Below the pieces are notes generated by a model that was not told where the DNA came from, ran no database searches, and saw nothing but the letters and a program-made list of their open reading frames with translations. This document shows, in pieces, positions 1 through 7,332 of a stretch of DNA of 54,910 nucleotides; within the stretch, counting starts at the first letter, position 1; each line of letters begins with the position of its first letter. The position numbers were made by a program, and so were the translations under genes. Origin of the DNA: UBA2112 sp964488555 (GTDB lineage: Bacteria > Patescibacteriota > Saccharimonadia > Saccharimonadales > Saccharimonadaceae); the NCBI GenBank assembly GCA_964488555.1, contig CAZAUF010000008.1, positions 1-54,910 of the forward strand, in the 5' to 3' direction.

Positions 1-55
1 AAGGCAGTGGGTTCTGGTCCCATGATCGGGGGTTCGAATCCCTCATCCCCAGCCA
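1..55 (+). tRNA. tRNA-Gln(CTG), 5' part cut off by the window edge
   Basis: The segment shows an anticodon stem (7-11 with 19-23), a 7-nt loop TTCTGGT with anticodon CTG at 14-16, a variable region, a T-arm with GGTTCGAATCC, the acceptor 3' strand CCCCA, discriminator G and an encoded CCA at 53-55. The CTG anticodon and the CCCCAGCCA end are typical of bacterial tRNA-Gln. The 5' half (acceptor 5' strand and most of the D-arm) lies outside the window. Confidence 0.88.
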
Positions 56-68
56 GGAGAAAAGTACT

Positions 69-92
69 CGAATCCCTCATTCCGGCCAAGAA
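69..92 (+). repeat. Partial duplication of the tRNA-Gln 3' end
   Basis: TCGAATCCCTCAT at 69-81 is identical to the T-arm segment at 34-46 and is followed by a degenerate acceptor-like CCGGCCAAGAA. No anticodon arm precedes it, so it is not a tRNA. It could be a remnant of a deleted tRNA or an attachment-site scar. A further 9-nt copy, CCCCAGCCA, occurs at 675-683. Confidence 0.6.
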
Positions 93-130
93 TAAGCACT
101 TTGCGTAAGCATAGTGCTGTTGCCTTTATA

Positions 131-159
131 TTGCTTTTTTATTCTATTTATGCTATAAT
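131..159 (+). promoter_or_regulatory. Sigma70-type promoter of the 248-571 gene
   Basis: TTGCTT (131-136), a 17-nt spacer and TATAAT (154-159), with an extended TGC before the -10. Transcription would start near 166, giving an unusually long leader of about 80 nt that contains three short inverted repeats (170-182, 186-199 and 212-228). Confidence 0.7.
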
Positions 160-247
160 TTCACTAAATCCTCATCATGAGGTGGCCGCAGGGATGCGGA
201 CTACGTCTATTCACCAGGACTGATGGTGTAACAGAAAGGTGGGTGTC

Positions 248-571
248 ATGCCTGCTCGTACGTTGAAAGCAATTCCCGACCTGCTCGCGCATGTGCCGGT
301 TGACCAATTCGACATCGTTGATGGACCGACGCTGGCGCATTGCTTCCAGCTCAAGGACACGTTGGAGAACGGTATCATCGAGTACGTCGACCAGCTCTTC
401 ACCCTCAAGACGCTCGCGAGCGACACACCGTTCAAGCGTAAGATCAGGTTGGCGACCATCTTCGCGGTCGAGACCGACGGATCGTTCCAGTTCACCGGGT
501 TTTTTAGCGGCAAGCTAATCTACGGTGGATACAATCCGAAGAAGCGATCGGGTTGGTTGCATTTCGACTAG
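248..571 (+). CDS. Hypothetical protein, 107 aa
   Basis: I do not recognise the family. The start chosen is ATG248 because AAGGTGGG (236-243) sits 4-5 nt upstream; an in-frame GTG at 239 overlaps this ribosome-binding site and is less likely. The product is soluble and slightly basic, rich in beta-type residues at its C-terminus, with no signal peptide or membrane segment. It has its own promoter and a strong terminator (596-628), so it is a single-gene unit. It lies between two segments that resemble the 3' end of the neighbouring tRNA-Gln, which hints at an inserted cassette (inference). Nothing visible gives a function. Confidence 0.6.
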   Translation: MPARTLKAIPDLLAHVPVDQFDIVDGPTLAHCFQLKDTLENGIIEYVDQLFTLKTLASDTPFKRKIRLATIFAVETDGSFQFTGFFSGKLIYGGYNPKKRSGWLHFD

Positions 572-595
572 TTCGAACTAGCCCTGCAAGACTCG

Positions 596-628
596 AAAGA
601 GCCCCGCGTCTAGCGGGGCTCTTTCATT
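596..628 (+). terminator. Intrinsic terminator after the 248-571 gene
   Basis: Perfect 12-bp stem (596-607 with 613-624), GC-rich core GCCCCGC, 5-nt loop, followed by a T-rich run. Confidence 0.85.
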
Positions 629-681
629 TGGTTGCCGATAGAGTAATTATAATCGTTCTCATATCATCTACGACCCCCAGC

Positions 682-719
682 CAAGAAAAAATCGAGTTCT
701 TCTGAACTCGTTTTTCTTG
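682..719. terminator. Long hairpin with A-tract/T-tract, bidirectional terminator-like
   Basis: CGAGTTC (693-699) pairs with GAACTCG (704-710). The flanking A-rich and T-rich tracts (682-690 and 711-719) extend the stem. It follows a CCCCAGCCA string at 675-683, so it may be the displaced original terminator of a tRNA (inference). Confidence 0.65.
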
Positions 720-751
720 TCCGTGAATTGGTGAATATATGACTGTCTACA

Positions 752-780
752 TTGACTTTACATACCATTTATGCTAAAAT
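752..780 (+). promoter_or_regulatory. Promoter of the 791-1906 gene
   Basis: TTGACT (752-757), 17-nt spacer, TAAAAT (775-780). The in-frame TTG at 752 is the -35 box and cannot be the start codon. Confidence 0.75.
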
Positions 781-790
781 GTTGCTGAAT

Positions 791-1906
791 ATGGGCGAGT
801 TGATAAATCTACCGATGACATCAGCGGTCACAGATGGAGCTTTGGAACGAGAGCAACCTGCGACATTGTATCAGCTGCCCCGTAAGCAATCACTTATCCA
901 CGATGACTTGTCGAGCTACGAACAACGGACGCAAGACAGACTGAATGCGCAAGTAAAGGCACTCGAAGTAGCTCGAGCGGACGGCCATCCTGTTGTCACG
1001 ACGAGTCGTGATCTGCTGGTTTCGGAAAAGGCATTACGAGACCTAGGCGCGACAATGGTCGGTGCATTGCCAGCCGCTCATTATCTGGCTGAGAAGTTTC
1101 AGCAGCCGCTTGGCGATACGCTCGATGAATTGACAGAGCAGTTTGGCTACGATGGGCCACCGACTTCGTACCAGGAATTGAAAAAATACTGGACTCGTAC
1201 CTACGTCTATGGTACGGGTGTTTTTCATATTGAACTTCTGACCGATGGGATAGATTCAGCTGCAGCGGATCATTTCTCTGTCAGACGCGACGTGGACCGT
1301 GCGATGACACTATTGGAACGACATCCAATCGCCTTTATGAACTGTCTCTCGGCAGCACGTGCTTGTACTATTGCCGGAGAACCGGCGGAATACTACCTGT
1401 CGTATCTGGGCGTAGGGAAAGCATCTGACGAACCACCAGTCGATAGAAGCCGAGAAATGCTACGAATCCTGGCAAGCCACCATGTGGCGGAAAGGCCATT
1501 CGCCACTTGGTATCTGATGAACAAAACGGCCGAAAAGGACGGCGATATGTCCTATGTCCGTCCGTTACTGAGCACACTGGCTGATGTGGAGGTGGGGACG
1601 CTGCGGACGAAGTATGACAACCTCATGACGCCGCTTCTGGAAAGAATTGATGACTCGGTAAAATACGCCGTACGCAGTAAATGGAATCGCTACGGCAATG
1701 CAGCATGTACCTTTTATCGACATGATTTTGGCGGCCATATCGACGGAGCGTTACGGTATGACGATACGATACTTGCTCCGAGTGCGACGAAACGAAACGC
1801 TGAGTATTCTCAAAAACACATTCGTGACGCACAGCGTCTACGCGCGAATTTGAGTGCCATGACGACGCAACTGGTGAAGTACGGCAAAGTGCGCTCTACG
1901 CAGTAG
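791..1906 (+). CDS. Hypothetical protein, about 371 aa
   Basis: I do not recognise this protein. It is soluble and charged, and mostly helical by residue pattern (many Ala, Leu, Arg and Glu blocks), with no signal peptide or membrane segment. Frame-compatible starts further upstream overlap the promoter at 752-780, so the earliest transcribed start is ATG791, leaving a 3-4 nt leader; ATG815 is the alternative. The C-terminal third has a run of Arg, Lys and Gln. It ends shortly before the nucleotidyltransferase/kinase fusion gene, which has its own start context. Probably lineage-specific. Confidence 0.7.
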   Translation: MGELINLPMTSAVTDGALEREQPATLYQLPRKQSLIHDDLSSYEQRTQDRLNAQVKALEVARADGHPVVTTSRDLLVSEKALRDLGATMVGALPAAHYLAEKFQQPLGDTLDELTEQFGYDGPPTSYQELKKYWTRTYVYGTGVFHIELLTDGIDSAAADHFSVRRDVDRAMTLLERHPIAFMNCLSAARACTIAGEPAEYYLSYLGVGKASDEPPVDRSREMLRILASHHVAERPFATWYLMNKTAEKDGDMSYVRPLLSTLADVEVGTLRTKYDNLMTPLLERIDDSVKYAVRSKWNRYGNAACTFYRHDFGGHIDGALRYDDTILAPSATKRNAEYSQKHIRDAQRLRANLSAMTTQLVKYGKVRSTQ

Positions 1907-1993
1907 CGATAAAAGTAGAGACAGCTTGAGGTGATGACGAGAGTCATGCGCCTTGCATTCATATCCACGAGAAGTCATACTGACAGAGTATTT

Positions 1994-2902
1994 ATGGAAA
2001 AAATCGAACTGATTGAGCGCGTCAAGCAACAAAACTTCCCCGCAGGTTCGTATGTGGTGTTCGGGAGTGGCCCTATGGTCGCGGCTGGCATTAGAGCGGC
2101 AGACGACATCGATCTTGTCGTGTCAGAGGATTTGTATGAAATGCTCAAACAACAGGGATGGCATGAAGGCGTGAAGCCGACCGGTGAGTCCGTGCTTGAA
2201 TACGACGTGTTCGAGGCTTTTACTGAGTGGACGTTTGATGGTTATCATCGGAGTTTAGCAGAGTTGCTGCCTGCGGCTGATATCGTGGATGGCGTACCCT
2301 TCGTCAACCTGAAGGAGGTAAGGCAATGGAAAGCACTCCTTGGCAGGGAAAAAGATATGCAAGATGTCCAGCTAATCGATGAGCATATGAAAAGAAATCG
2401 TCGTCCGGGCATTACGCTCATCGGTATGCCGACATGCGGCAAGTCGACAATAGGCCGGATATTGAGCAAAAAACTAGGCATGCCAATGCTTGATGTTGAT
2501 CGCTGGATGGAGCAGCAGGAAGACATGCTCCTCCCGGAGATTATTCGGACCAAAGGTGCTGAATACGTACTAGCACTGGAGAGCAGTTGTGTTCGCGATT
2601 ATGATTTGCGCGAAACGATCGTATCGACGCCGGGCAGCATCATTTATAACGACGTGCTGGAGCCGCTGCAGCGACAAACGCGTATCGTGTGGCTGGATGT
2701 ACCGCTGGATGAAATACGGAAACGTTTGGGCAATGACACCGAGCGACAAGGCGAGATCATAGGCATAAAAGAGAAGGGCTTGGACGGTCTTTTCAATGAG
2801 CGCGTGCCACTATACAGACAATGGGCGCAGTATGTCATTGACTGTAAAAATAAGACAGCCGACGACATTGCGAACGAAGTCATCGCTACGCTTGGATATT
2901 GA
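1994..2902 (+). CDS. Nucleotidyltransferase-fold / shikimate-kinase-like fusion protein
   Basis: Two domains in 302 aa. Residues about 1-130 resemble a nucleotidyltransferase-fold protein: a FGSGPMVAAG stretch followed by DDIDLVV, the GS...DxD pattern of that superfamily. Residues about 145-300 resemble shikimate kinase: P-loop GMPTCGKSTIG, a LDVDRWME segment, TPGSIIY at the GGG-loop position, VWLDVPLDEIRKR, and the LFNERVPLYRQWA ending typical of the family. ATG1994 is chosen; the upstream in-frame stretch is not protein-like. No other shikimate-pathway gene is in the window, so the kinase substrate is unknown; a nucleoside, nucleotide or sugar role is equally possible. The fusion is seen; the function is inferred. 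Confidence 0.75.
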   Translation: MEKIELIERVKQQNFPAGSYVVFGSGPMVAAGIRAADDIDLVVSEDLYEMLKQQGWHEGVKPTGESVLEYDVFEAFTEWTFDGYHRSLAELLPAADIVDGVPFVNLKEVRQWKALLGREKDMQDVQLIDEHMKRNRRPGITLIGMPTCGKSTIGRILSKKLGMPMLDVDRWMEQQEDMLLPEIIRTKGAEYVLALESSCVRDYDLRETIVSTPGSIIYNDVLEPLQRQTRIVWLDVPLDEIRKRLGNDTERQGEIIGIKEKGLDGLFNERVPLYRQWAQYVIDCKNKTADDIANEVIATLGY

Positions 2903-2991
2903 TATCTATCGGAATCATTCGTGGCACCAAACTGCACAATACCATAGTGCGTCGCTCTCATTTGAGACGACGTCTTGTCCTGAATGAATAC

Positions 2992-3023
2992 ACGAAAGTG
3001 CCTCCGTCGGGGGCACGTTTCGT
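2992..3023. terminator. Terminator-like hairpin between the fusion gene and the TIM-barrel gene
   Basis: GTGCCTCC (2998-3005) pairs with GGGGGCAC (3009-3016) around a 3-nt loop, extended by ACGAAA (2992-2997) and TTTCGT (3018-3023). GC-rich stem flanked by A and T tracts, usable in both directions. Confidence 0.65.
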
Positions 3024-3029
3024 ATCTGC

Positions 3030-3035
3030 TATACT
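3030..3035 (+). promoter_or_regulatory. -10 box TATACT giving a leaderless start at 3042
   Basis: TATACT ends 6 nt before ATG3042, so transcription should begin at the start codon. No ribosome-binding site is present. Confidence 0.7.
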
Positions 3036-3041
3036 CAAGAC

Positions 3042-3929
3042 ATGAATAAACGAGAGGGAAGACCGCGGCCGTATGTTGGCGTGAGCGGCGTTGTGTGTCG
3101 CAAAGATGTTCAGCCGAGTGGGCTGGTCGTCACAGAGCCGCAGCAATTGTTTCTGGAAGGATATGCCCAAAATGCCGGGCTATATGATACTGGTCGCATG
3201 CTAGCACTGGGGGTTAAGGCTACGCACAAGACGCAGTTTGAAGATATTGAAAACAAATACGGGCGCGAATGGTATCCTGTCGGCGAGTCGGAGTTCACGA
3301 ATGCTCTGGGTGACAAAGAGCGACATCCGCATGTGTTTGGTGTCGCGCAGGCCTATCTGGATGTGCGCCGTGTAGACGATGCGGAGTACCGCAAGCAATT
3401 TACGCGACGAGTCGCGTATCGTGGCCGCAAGTTTTTGCAAGCTATTCAATTTGACATGTTGCCGTGGCACCATAATGACGACATGTTTGTTTTCATGGAA
3501 AAGCTCAAAGAAAACCATGATTTACAGGTGATACTACAAGTGCATGGCGAAGCGATGAGTGAGCTTGGCTCGGGAGGCGTCGTGCAAAAACTCGGCGCGC
3601 ATGCTGTCAATATTGATTATCTGCTGTTTGATGCGTCACATGGGACGGGTAAGCGTTTGAACGCTCACCGGTTGGACGAGTTTTTGGAAGAAGCGTACTC
3701 ATCGAGCCTGCTTGCACGTACTGGATTTGGCGTGGCTGGCGGCTTGAATGCAAAAAATGTGCGCGAAGATATACCGGTGTTACTCAAAAAATATCCGGAC
3801 CTTTCATGGGATGCCGAGGGTCAACTGCATCCTGTCAATAACCTCGGCAAGCGACCACTGCAAATGGACGAGACGAAAAAGTATCTACAAGCATCCGCGG
3901 ATGTTCTACTGAGACGAAGTCAGGAATAA
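3042..3929 (+). CDS. TIM-barrel protein, weakly TrpF-like, 295 aa
   Basis: The C-terminal half carries features of a beta/alpha barrel with phosphate-binding ends: LLFDASHGTGKRLNAH followed by GFGVAGGLNAKNV, resembling the strand 7 and strand 8 loops of phosphoribosylanthranilate isomerase (TrpF). The N-terminal region (about residues 1-110) is less familiar. There are no other tryptophan genes nearby, so a real TrpF role is doubtful; an isomerase or aldolase-like barrel of unknown substrate is the safer reading. The -10 box directly before ATG3042 supports this start and a leaderless mRNA. It lies 10 nt from the convergent membrane protein gene downstream. Confidence 0.65.
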   Translation: MNKREGRPRPYVGVSGVVCRKDVQPSGLVVTEPQQLFLEGYAQNAGLYDTGRMLALGVKATHKTQFEDIENKYGREWYPVGESEFTNALGDKERHPHVFGVAQAYLDVRRVDDAEYRKQFTRRVAYRGRKFLQAIQFDMLPWHHNDDMFVFMEKLKENHDLQVILQVHGEAMSELGSGGVVQKLGAHAVNIDYLLFDASHGTGKRLNAHRLDEFLEEAYSSSLLARTGFGVAGGLNAKNVREDIPVLLKKYPDLSWDAEGQLHPVNNLGKRPLQMDETKKYLQASADVLLRRSQE

Positions 3930-3938
3930 ACTATCGTG

Positions 3939-4499
3939 TTATCGAAAGTGTAGTTTCTCGGCAAGTTTTTTGTTGCTTTCAAGCGAAGCGTTGGTGATAA
4001 CGTCGACATAGTGCGTCACGACGTACCAATTATTGCCCTTGAGGACGTTGAGCTGACGAAAATCCGGAGAGTAAAAGGCCTTGTCACCGATTCCTTCGAC
4101 TTCTTGACCGCCAGCGGGATAATTGGTGAACAAGTGTTGGTTGCTGTCGGCACCAGCTTGTGTTTTGGCGACGCGCGCAAGCAAGCTCACGCCGCTGGAT
4201 TTGGGTAGTCCATCTTTAGATGCCTCTTCGGGGTTGACCTTGGTGACGTAATGACAAGTCGAAACGGCTAGATCGGGAGTTGACGTATCACCTGTGCCAT
4301 CACTGGGGTGATCAAGCTCATCACCGAGTAGAGACTTGGCAATTTCTTCGGTCAATATGTCGCAGGACGAGAATTTATTTGCTTCGGCACTGAGATTCGT
4401 GTTAGTTGAGGAGGAAGGGCTGAGCATGATGATATATGCGGCGATGCCACCGATGATGGCAAAGAGTGCAATAGCGATACCGATAATGAGTTTATTCAT
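3939..4499 (-). CDS. Membrane-anchored extracellular protein, DUF3558-like, 186 aa
   Basis: Residues about 4-26 form one N-terminal hydrophobic segment (LIIGIAIALFAIIGGIAAYI) followed by a Ser/Thr/Asn-rich linker. The rest is a globular domain with two cysteines, in SSCDILTEEI and STCHYV. The CDILT...LLG opening, the cysteine pair and the late GIGDKAFY...LNV.KGNNWYVV pattern resemble DUF3558-type extracytoplasmic proteins of Actinobacteria. There is no lipobox cysteine at the end of the hydrophobic segment, so it is more likely anchored by an uncleaved helix. AGAGGGGG upstream of the ATG (4505-4513, minus sense) fixes the start. Function unknown. Confidence 0.75.
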   Translation of the reverse strand: MNKLIIGIAIALFAIIGGIAAYIIMLSPSSSTNTNLSAEANKFSSCDILTEEIAKSLLGDELDHPSDGTGDTSTPDLAVSTCHYVTKVNPEEASKDGLPKSSGVSLLARVAKTQAGADSNQHLFTNYPAGGQEVEGIGDKAFYSPDFRQLNVLKGNNWYVVTHYVDVITNASLESNKKLAEKLHFR

Positions 4500-4525
4500 G
4501 GAAGTCCCCCTCTGATTACATAACC

Positions 4526-4531
4526 AGTATA
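4526..4531 (-). promoter_or_regulatory. -10 box TATACT for the 4499-3939 gene
   Basis: Read on the minus strand, TATACT precedes a short leader of about 20 nt that includes a strong AGAGGGGG ribosome-binding site. It is divergent from the PAP2 promoter. Confidence 0.6.
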
Positions 4532-4539
4532 GCGGATTT

Positions 4540-4568
4540 TTGCTATCTACGAAATCGAAGGGTATACT
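4540..4568 (+). promoter_or_regulatory. Promoter of the PAP2 phosphatase gene
   Basis: TTGCTA (4540-4545), 17-nt spacer, TATACT (4563-4568). The expected transcription start near 4575 rules out the in-frame codons at 4540 and 4570 as starts. Confidence 0.75.
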
Positions 4569-4578
4569 AATGAAGAAT

Positions 4579-5082
4579 ATGGATATGCTTGTAAGATTTA
4601 TCGCCGACGGAACATTGCTTCCTATAGTTCTGATTGGGGCCTACGCACTGCTCTTCAAGGTACCATCCAAGGGGCGTTATGCAGCCTACTGTCGTATCTT
4701 GATGGCGGGCCTGACGGCGTATTTGATTGCTAAGTACATGGCAACGCTTTATCAGCCAGCGAGCGAGCGTCCGTTTGAGCTCATGGGAGTTGAGCCGGGT
4801 GCCGCATATCTGGATAATCCCGGGTTCCCATCGGATCATGCATTGTTTGCAGCGGCGATCATGTTTGCTGTATGGTTTGAGGCCCGCACGAAATTCTGGA
4901 CAGGGGTATTGATAGCTCTGGTCGCGCTTGTCTGTTTCGGTCGCGTGCTTGCGTTAGTGCATACGCCGCTTGATGTGCTGGGTGGTGTGCTTGCAGCAAC
5001 CATTGGGGCGACATGGTACCTTACTCCGCTTACTCTGAAAATGAAGTCCAAAAAGCTCCTGCGTCGCAAAAAAGCAGTCTAA
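4579..5082 (+). CDS. PAP2-family membrane phosphatase (BcrC-like), 167 aa
   Basis: Integral membrane protein with about five helices. PAP2 signatures are visible: SERPF (RP at 64-65), FPSDH (84-87, a PSDH variant of PSGH) and GRVLALVHTPLD (R122, H128, D132), which supply the phosphate-binding and catalytic residues. The Lys expected seven residues before RP in motif 1 is not at its usual spacing. By family knowledge it hydrolyses lipid phosphates, most plausibly undecaprenyl pyrophosphate or phosphatidic-acid-type substrates at the outer face of the membrane. A basic KKLLRRKK tail should stay cytoplasmic. The start follows from the promoter: ATG579 of this kilobase (4579) leaves a 4-nt leader; ATG4585 is an alternative. 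Confidence 0.85.
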   Translation: MDMLVRFIADGTLLPIVLIGAYALLFKVPSKGRYAAYCRILMAGLTAYLIAKYMATLYQPASERPFELMGVEPGAAYLDNPGFPSDHALFAAAIMFAVWFEARTKFWTGVLIALVALVCFGRVLALVHTPLDVLGGVLAATIGATWYLTPLTLKMKSKKLLRRKKAV

Positions 5083-5122
5083 GATTATTTACAGCGCATT
5101 TACCATTACACCGCCAGAGTGC

Positions 5123-5128
5123 TACAAT
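5123..5128 (+). promoter_or_regulatory. -10 box TACAAT for the 5149 gene
   Basis: TACAAT lies 20 nt before ATG5149. The short leader includes GAGGAG, so this is a leadered transcript. Confidence 0.6.
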
Positions 5129-5148
5129 GGAATAAATGAGGAGTAGTG

Positions 5149-5643
5149 ATGGCAACGACTAAAACGTCAGAATCATCGGAGCTGTTTGGCGGTTTCATAG
5201 AAATGCCGCAGCAGCAGATTATACAAATCGCGCTTTTCGGAGCGGTATTAGGTGCGGTGGCATGGGTAGTCGCGCTGCTGATCAAGCAAGCGATTTTAGG
5301 CCCGTTGTTTTGCGGCGACCCAGCAAGTAGCGCGTGTGTCAATGCGCCCGGTACGGCAACGACCATAGCGGGAGTGCTTACCGGTGTCGTGGGCTTGCTT
5401 GGACTGGTAAGGCTCAGTGTCTACAGGCCGCTACTGATTGTGCTGGCTGCTGTCGTTTCGCTGTGGGGTATAGGCACCTGGACTGCGCATCTGCCATGGT
5501 ATGAAGCATTGTCATGGTCGGTACTGCTGTACGCGCTCACGTATCTTGCGTTTTCGTGGCTGGTGCGCCCGCGCATGTTTGCGCCTGCGGTTATCATAGT
5601 TGTCGTGGCTGTCGTACTGATTCGCTGGCTGCCACTTCTTTAG
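5149..5643 (+). CDS. Polytopic membrane protein, 164 aa, unknown function
   Basis: Four to five hydrophobic helices at about residues 25-48, 70-90, 93-112, 122-138 and 145-163, with a short extracytoplasmic loop holding two cysteines (FCGDPASSACVN). The start is ATG5149, preceded by GAGGAG; the codon just before it is GTG and less likely. I do not recognise a family. It has its own promoter and is followed by rmuC after 34 nt with a separate promoter. The small cysteine loop could form a disulfide, consistent with an oxidising outer face (inference). Confidence 0.75.
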   Translation: MATTKTSESSELFGGFIEMPQQQIIQIALFGAVLGAVAWVVALLIKQAILGPLFCGDPASSACVNAPGTATTIAGVLTGVVGLLGLVRLSVYRPLLIVLAAVVSLWGIGTWTAHLPWYEALSWSVLLYALTYLAFSWLVRPRMFAPAVIIVVVAVVLIRWLPLL

Positions 5644-5665
5644 GTGCTGGAACTCTTTGAAGTGA

Positions 5666-5671
5666 TACAAT
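5666..5671 (+). promoter_or_regulatory. -10 box TACAAT, leaderless start of rmuC
   Basis: TACAAT ends 6 nt before ATG5678. No ribosome-binding site is seen. Confidence 0.65.
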
Positions 5672-5677
5672 AGTTGC

Positions 5678-6727
5678 ATGGAAATGCTTATTCTTGGTGT
5701 GGTAACTGTAGTGTTGGCGGTGGCTGTCGTCGTGTTGTTGATGCGTCAGCAGGGCGGACAGGGTGGAGGGTCAGTCGATCTGATCAAGGCCGATGTGACC
5801 GAGCTAAATCGAACAATCATGAAATTGCAGGAGAGCGTGAGTGATAAACTGGAGCGCAACAACGCATCTGTACAGTCATCCGTGCAAAAACAACTAAGTG
5901 AGAGCGCGAAGTTGGTCGCCGATGTGACACAGCGTCTGACAAAATTGGACGAGACCAATAAACGTGTCGTCGATGTGGCGACAGAACTTAAAACACTACA
6001 AAATGTGCTGCAAAATCCGAAGCAACGCGGAGTTATCGGAGAATATTATCTGGAACAGATCCTCAAAAATACGCTGCCGCCAGGTGCGTTTACTCTGCAA
6101 TACAAGCTTGGTGAAGGGCTGATTGTGGATGCAGTTATTCGTTATGAAGATAAGTTGCTGCCTGTCGACAGTAAGTTTTCGCTCGAAAATTATAATCGTA
6201 TGATCGAAGCAAAAGGCGCGGAAAAAGACGCACTGGAAAAGCTGTTCAAGACGGATATAAAAGGACGCATCGACGAGACGTCAAAATACATTAAACCCGG
6301 CAAGGGTACGCTGGACCAGGCGCTGATGTTCATACCGTCCGAGACTATTTATTACGACATACTCACCGAAAAGGTTGGCATAAACGGTCGTAATTTGCTG
6401 CAATATGCTGCAGAAAAAAGAGTCACGATCGTTGGTCCTACCACGCTTGCGGCTATGCTGCAGACTGTCGCGCATGGCCTCCGCTCCATCGAGATCCACA
6501 AGGATACCGAGAAAATTCGCAAAAACATCGAGCAGCTGCAAAAGCACCTCATTGCGCACAATACCTACATGCAAAAGCTCGGAGCCAGTCTGGGTACGAC
6601 CGTTGGACATTTCAACACGACATACAAAGAGCTCGGCAAAATCGACCGCGATATCGTAAAAATAGCTGACACTGAGCCGTCTGTCGAACCGACGTTGCTC
6701 GACAAGCCTTCTGTCGATAACGATTAA
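5678..6727 (+). CDS. rmuC: RmuC-family protein
   Basis: 349 aa: an N-terminal hydrophobic segment (residues 2-22, MLILGVVTVVLAVAVVVLLM), a coiled-coil region (about 35-105), then the RmuC nuclease-like core with RGVIGEYYLEQILKN, VDAVIRYEDKLLPVDSKFSLENY and LMFIPSETIYYDIL. The core resembles the restriction-endonuclease fold (E in GEYYLE, D/K in PVDSKF). In E. coli RmuC limits inversions at short inverted repeats. Length fits shorter family members. It is preceded by a -10 box ending 6 nt before the ATG. Confidence 0.9.
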   Translation: MEMLILGVVTVVLAVAVVVLLMRQQGGQGGGSVDLIKADVTELNRTIMKLQESVSDKLERNNASVQSSVQKQLSESAKLVADVTQRLTKLDETNKRVVDVATELKTLQNVLQNPKQRGVIGEYYLEQILKNTLPPGAFTLQYKLGEGLIVDAVIRYEDKLLPVDSKFSLENYNRMIEAKGAEKDALEKLFKTDIKGRIDETSKYIKPGKGTLDQALMFIPSETIYYDILTEKVGINGRNLLQYAAEKRVTIVGPTTLAAMLQTVAHGLRSIEIHKDTEKIRKNIEQLQKHLIAHNTYMQKLGASLGTTVGHFNTTYKELGKIDRDIVKIADTEPSVEPTLLDKPSVDND

Positions 6728-6834
6728 GCAACTCGTTGACATCCCTATGTATGCTTGCGCTCGCCAAGCCTCGTTTTGTACTGGATTGCATAAACATCAG
6801 TAAAAATATTTTAGGCTTTTTGGAGGGTATGTGA

Positions 6835-6853
6835 ACCCGTTTATCCCGTTTAT
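6835..6853 (+). repeat. Tandem 9-nt repeat CCCGTTTAT x2
   Basis: Two adjacent copies (about 6836-6844 and 6845-6853) in the 192-nt gap after rmuC. The gap is AT-rich and I see no gene, RNA or clear promoter in it apart from this repeat. Confidence 0.6.
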
Positions 6854-6919
6854 CTAGACAAACCGTCTATTGATGATTAAAATTATTTCTACACGGCAGT
6901 ACAACGATAGGGTGGTGAC

Positions 6920-7186
6920 ATTCCGGATTCACAAGTAAGTCATGATGATGCAGTTAGAGCGATAAATGCGCTCGAGAATGCGATAGACAAGAAGTGGTTT
7001 TTGCCACACCATTGGTTGAGGCCACGCATATCGCACTCTATGAGCGGTAGCAAAGACACGGGTTGGCATATTGTCATCCATGTTGAAAAGGAGCGTCATC
7101 GCAAGTACGTGTTGAAGCTGGCTAAAAAGGTCATTCCTGATGTACCGATCGAGGTTAGTGTCACAGGAATAATAGTGGCGCACTGA
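6920..7186 (+). CDS. Small basic protein, 88 aa, apparent ATT start codon
   Basis: An open frame runs from a stop at 6908 to TGA at 7184-7186 and contains no ATG or GTG that is both in frame and early; the first canonical start is TTG7001, which would remove a quarter of a protein-like sequence. ATT6920 lies directly behind AGGGTGGTGA (6909-6918), which closely matches the ideal Shine-Dalgarno AAGGAGGTGA. The product, read from ATT, begins PDSQVSHDDAVRAINALEN and ends in an amphipathic beta/alpha pattern (HIVIHVEKERHRKYVL, VPIEVSVTGIIV). A terminator-like hairpin follows (7191-7218). The function is not recognisable. If ATT is not used, the product is the 61-residue TTG7001 form. Confidence 0.55.
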   Translation: MPDSQVSHDDAVRAINALENAIDKKWFLPHHWLRPRISHSMSGSKDTGWHIVIHVEKERHRKYVLKLAKKVIPDVPIEVSVTGIIVAH

Positions 7187-7190
7187 CTAG

Positions 7191-7218
7191 CCCCCGCTGA
7201 ACTCAGCGGGGGTATTAA
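7191..7218 (+). terminator. Terminator hairpin after the ATT-start gene
   Basis: CCCCCGCTG (7191-7199) pairs with CAGCGGGGG (7204-7212) around AACT, then an AT-rich tail. Confidence 0.75.
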
Positions 7219-7332
7219 TTTGCTTATGCTTGCAAATGACGAGGTCTGTTTTCATACCTACCCTCATGAGCGGCACCGTGCTGCTCCGACTCTATAAGGG
7301 TTGTACGTTCACATGAATAAGGAGTGACAACT

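Noticed and set aside
69..92. A second tRNA after tRNA-Gln
   Set aside because: Only T-arm and acceptor-like sequence is present; no D-arm or anticodon arm can be formed upstream.
6822..6834. GGAGGGT followed by ATGTGA, a start-stop element
   Set aside because: Tiny and easily random; no gene in the right position for it to control by translation coupling.
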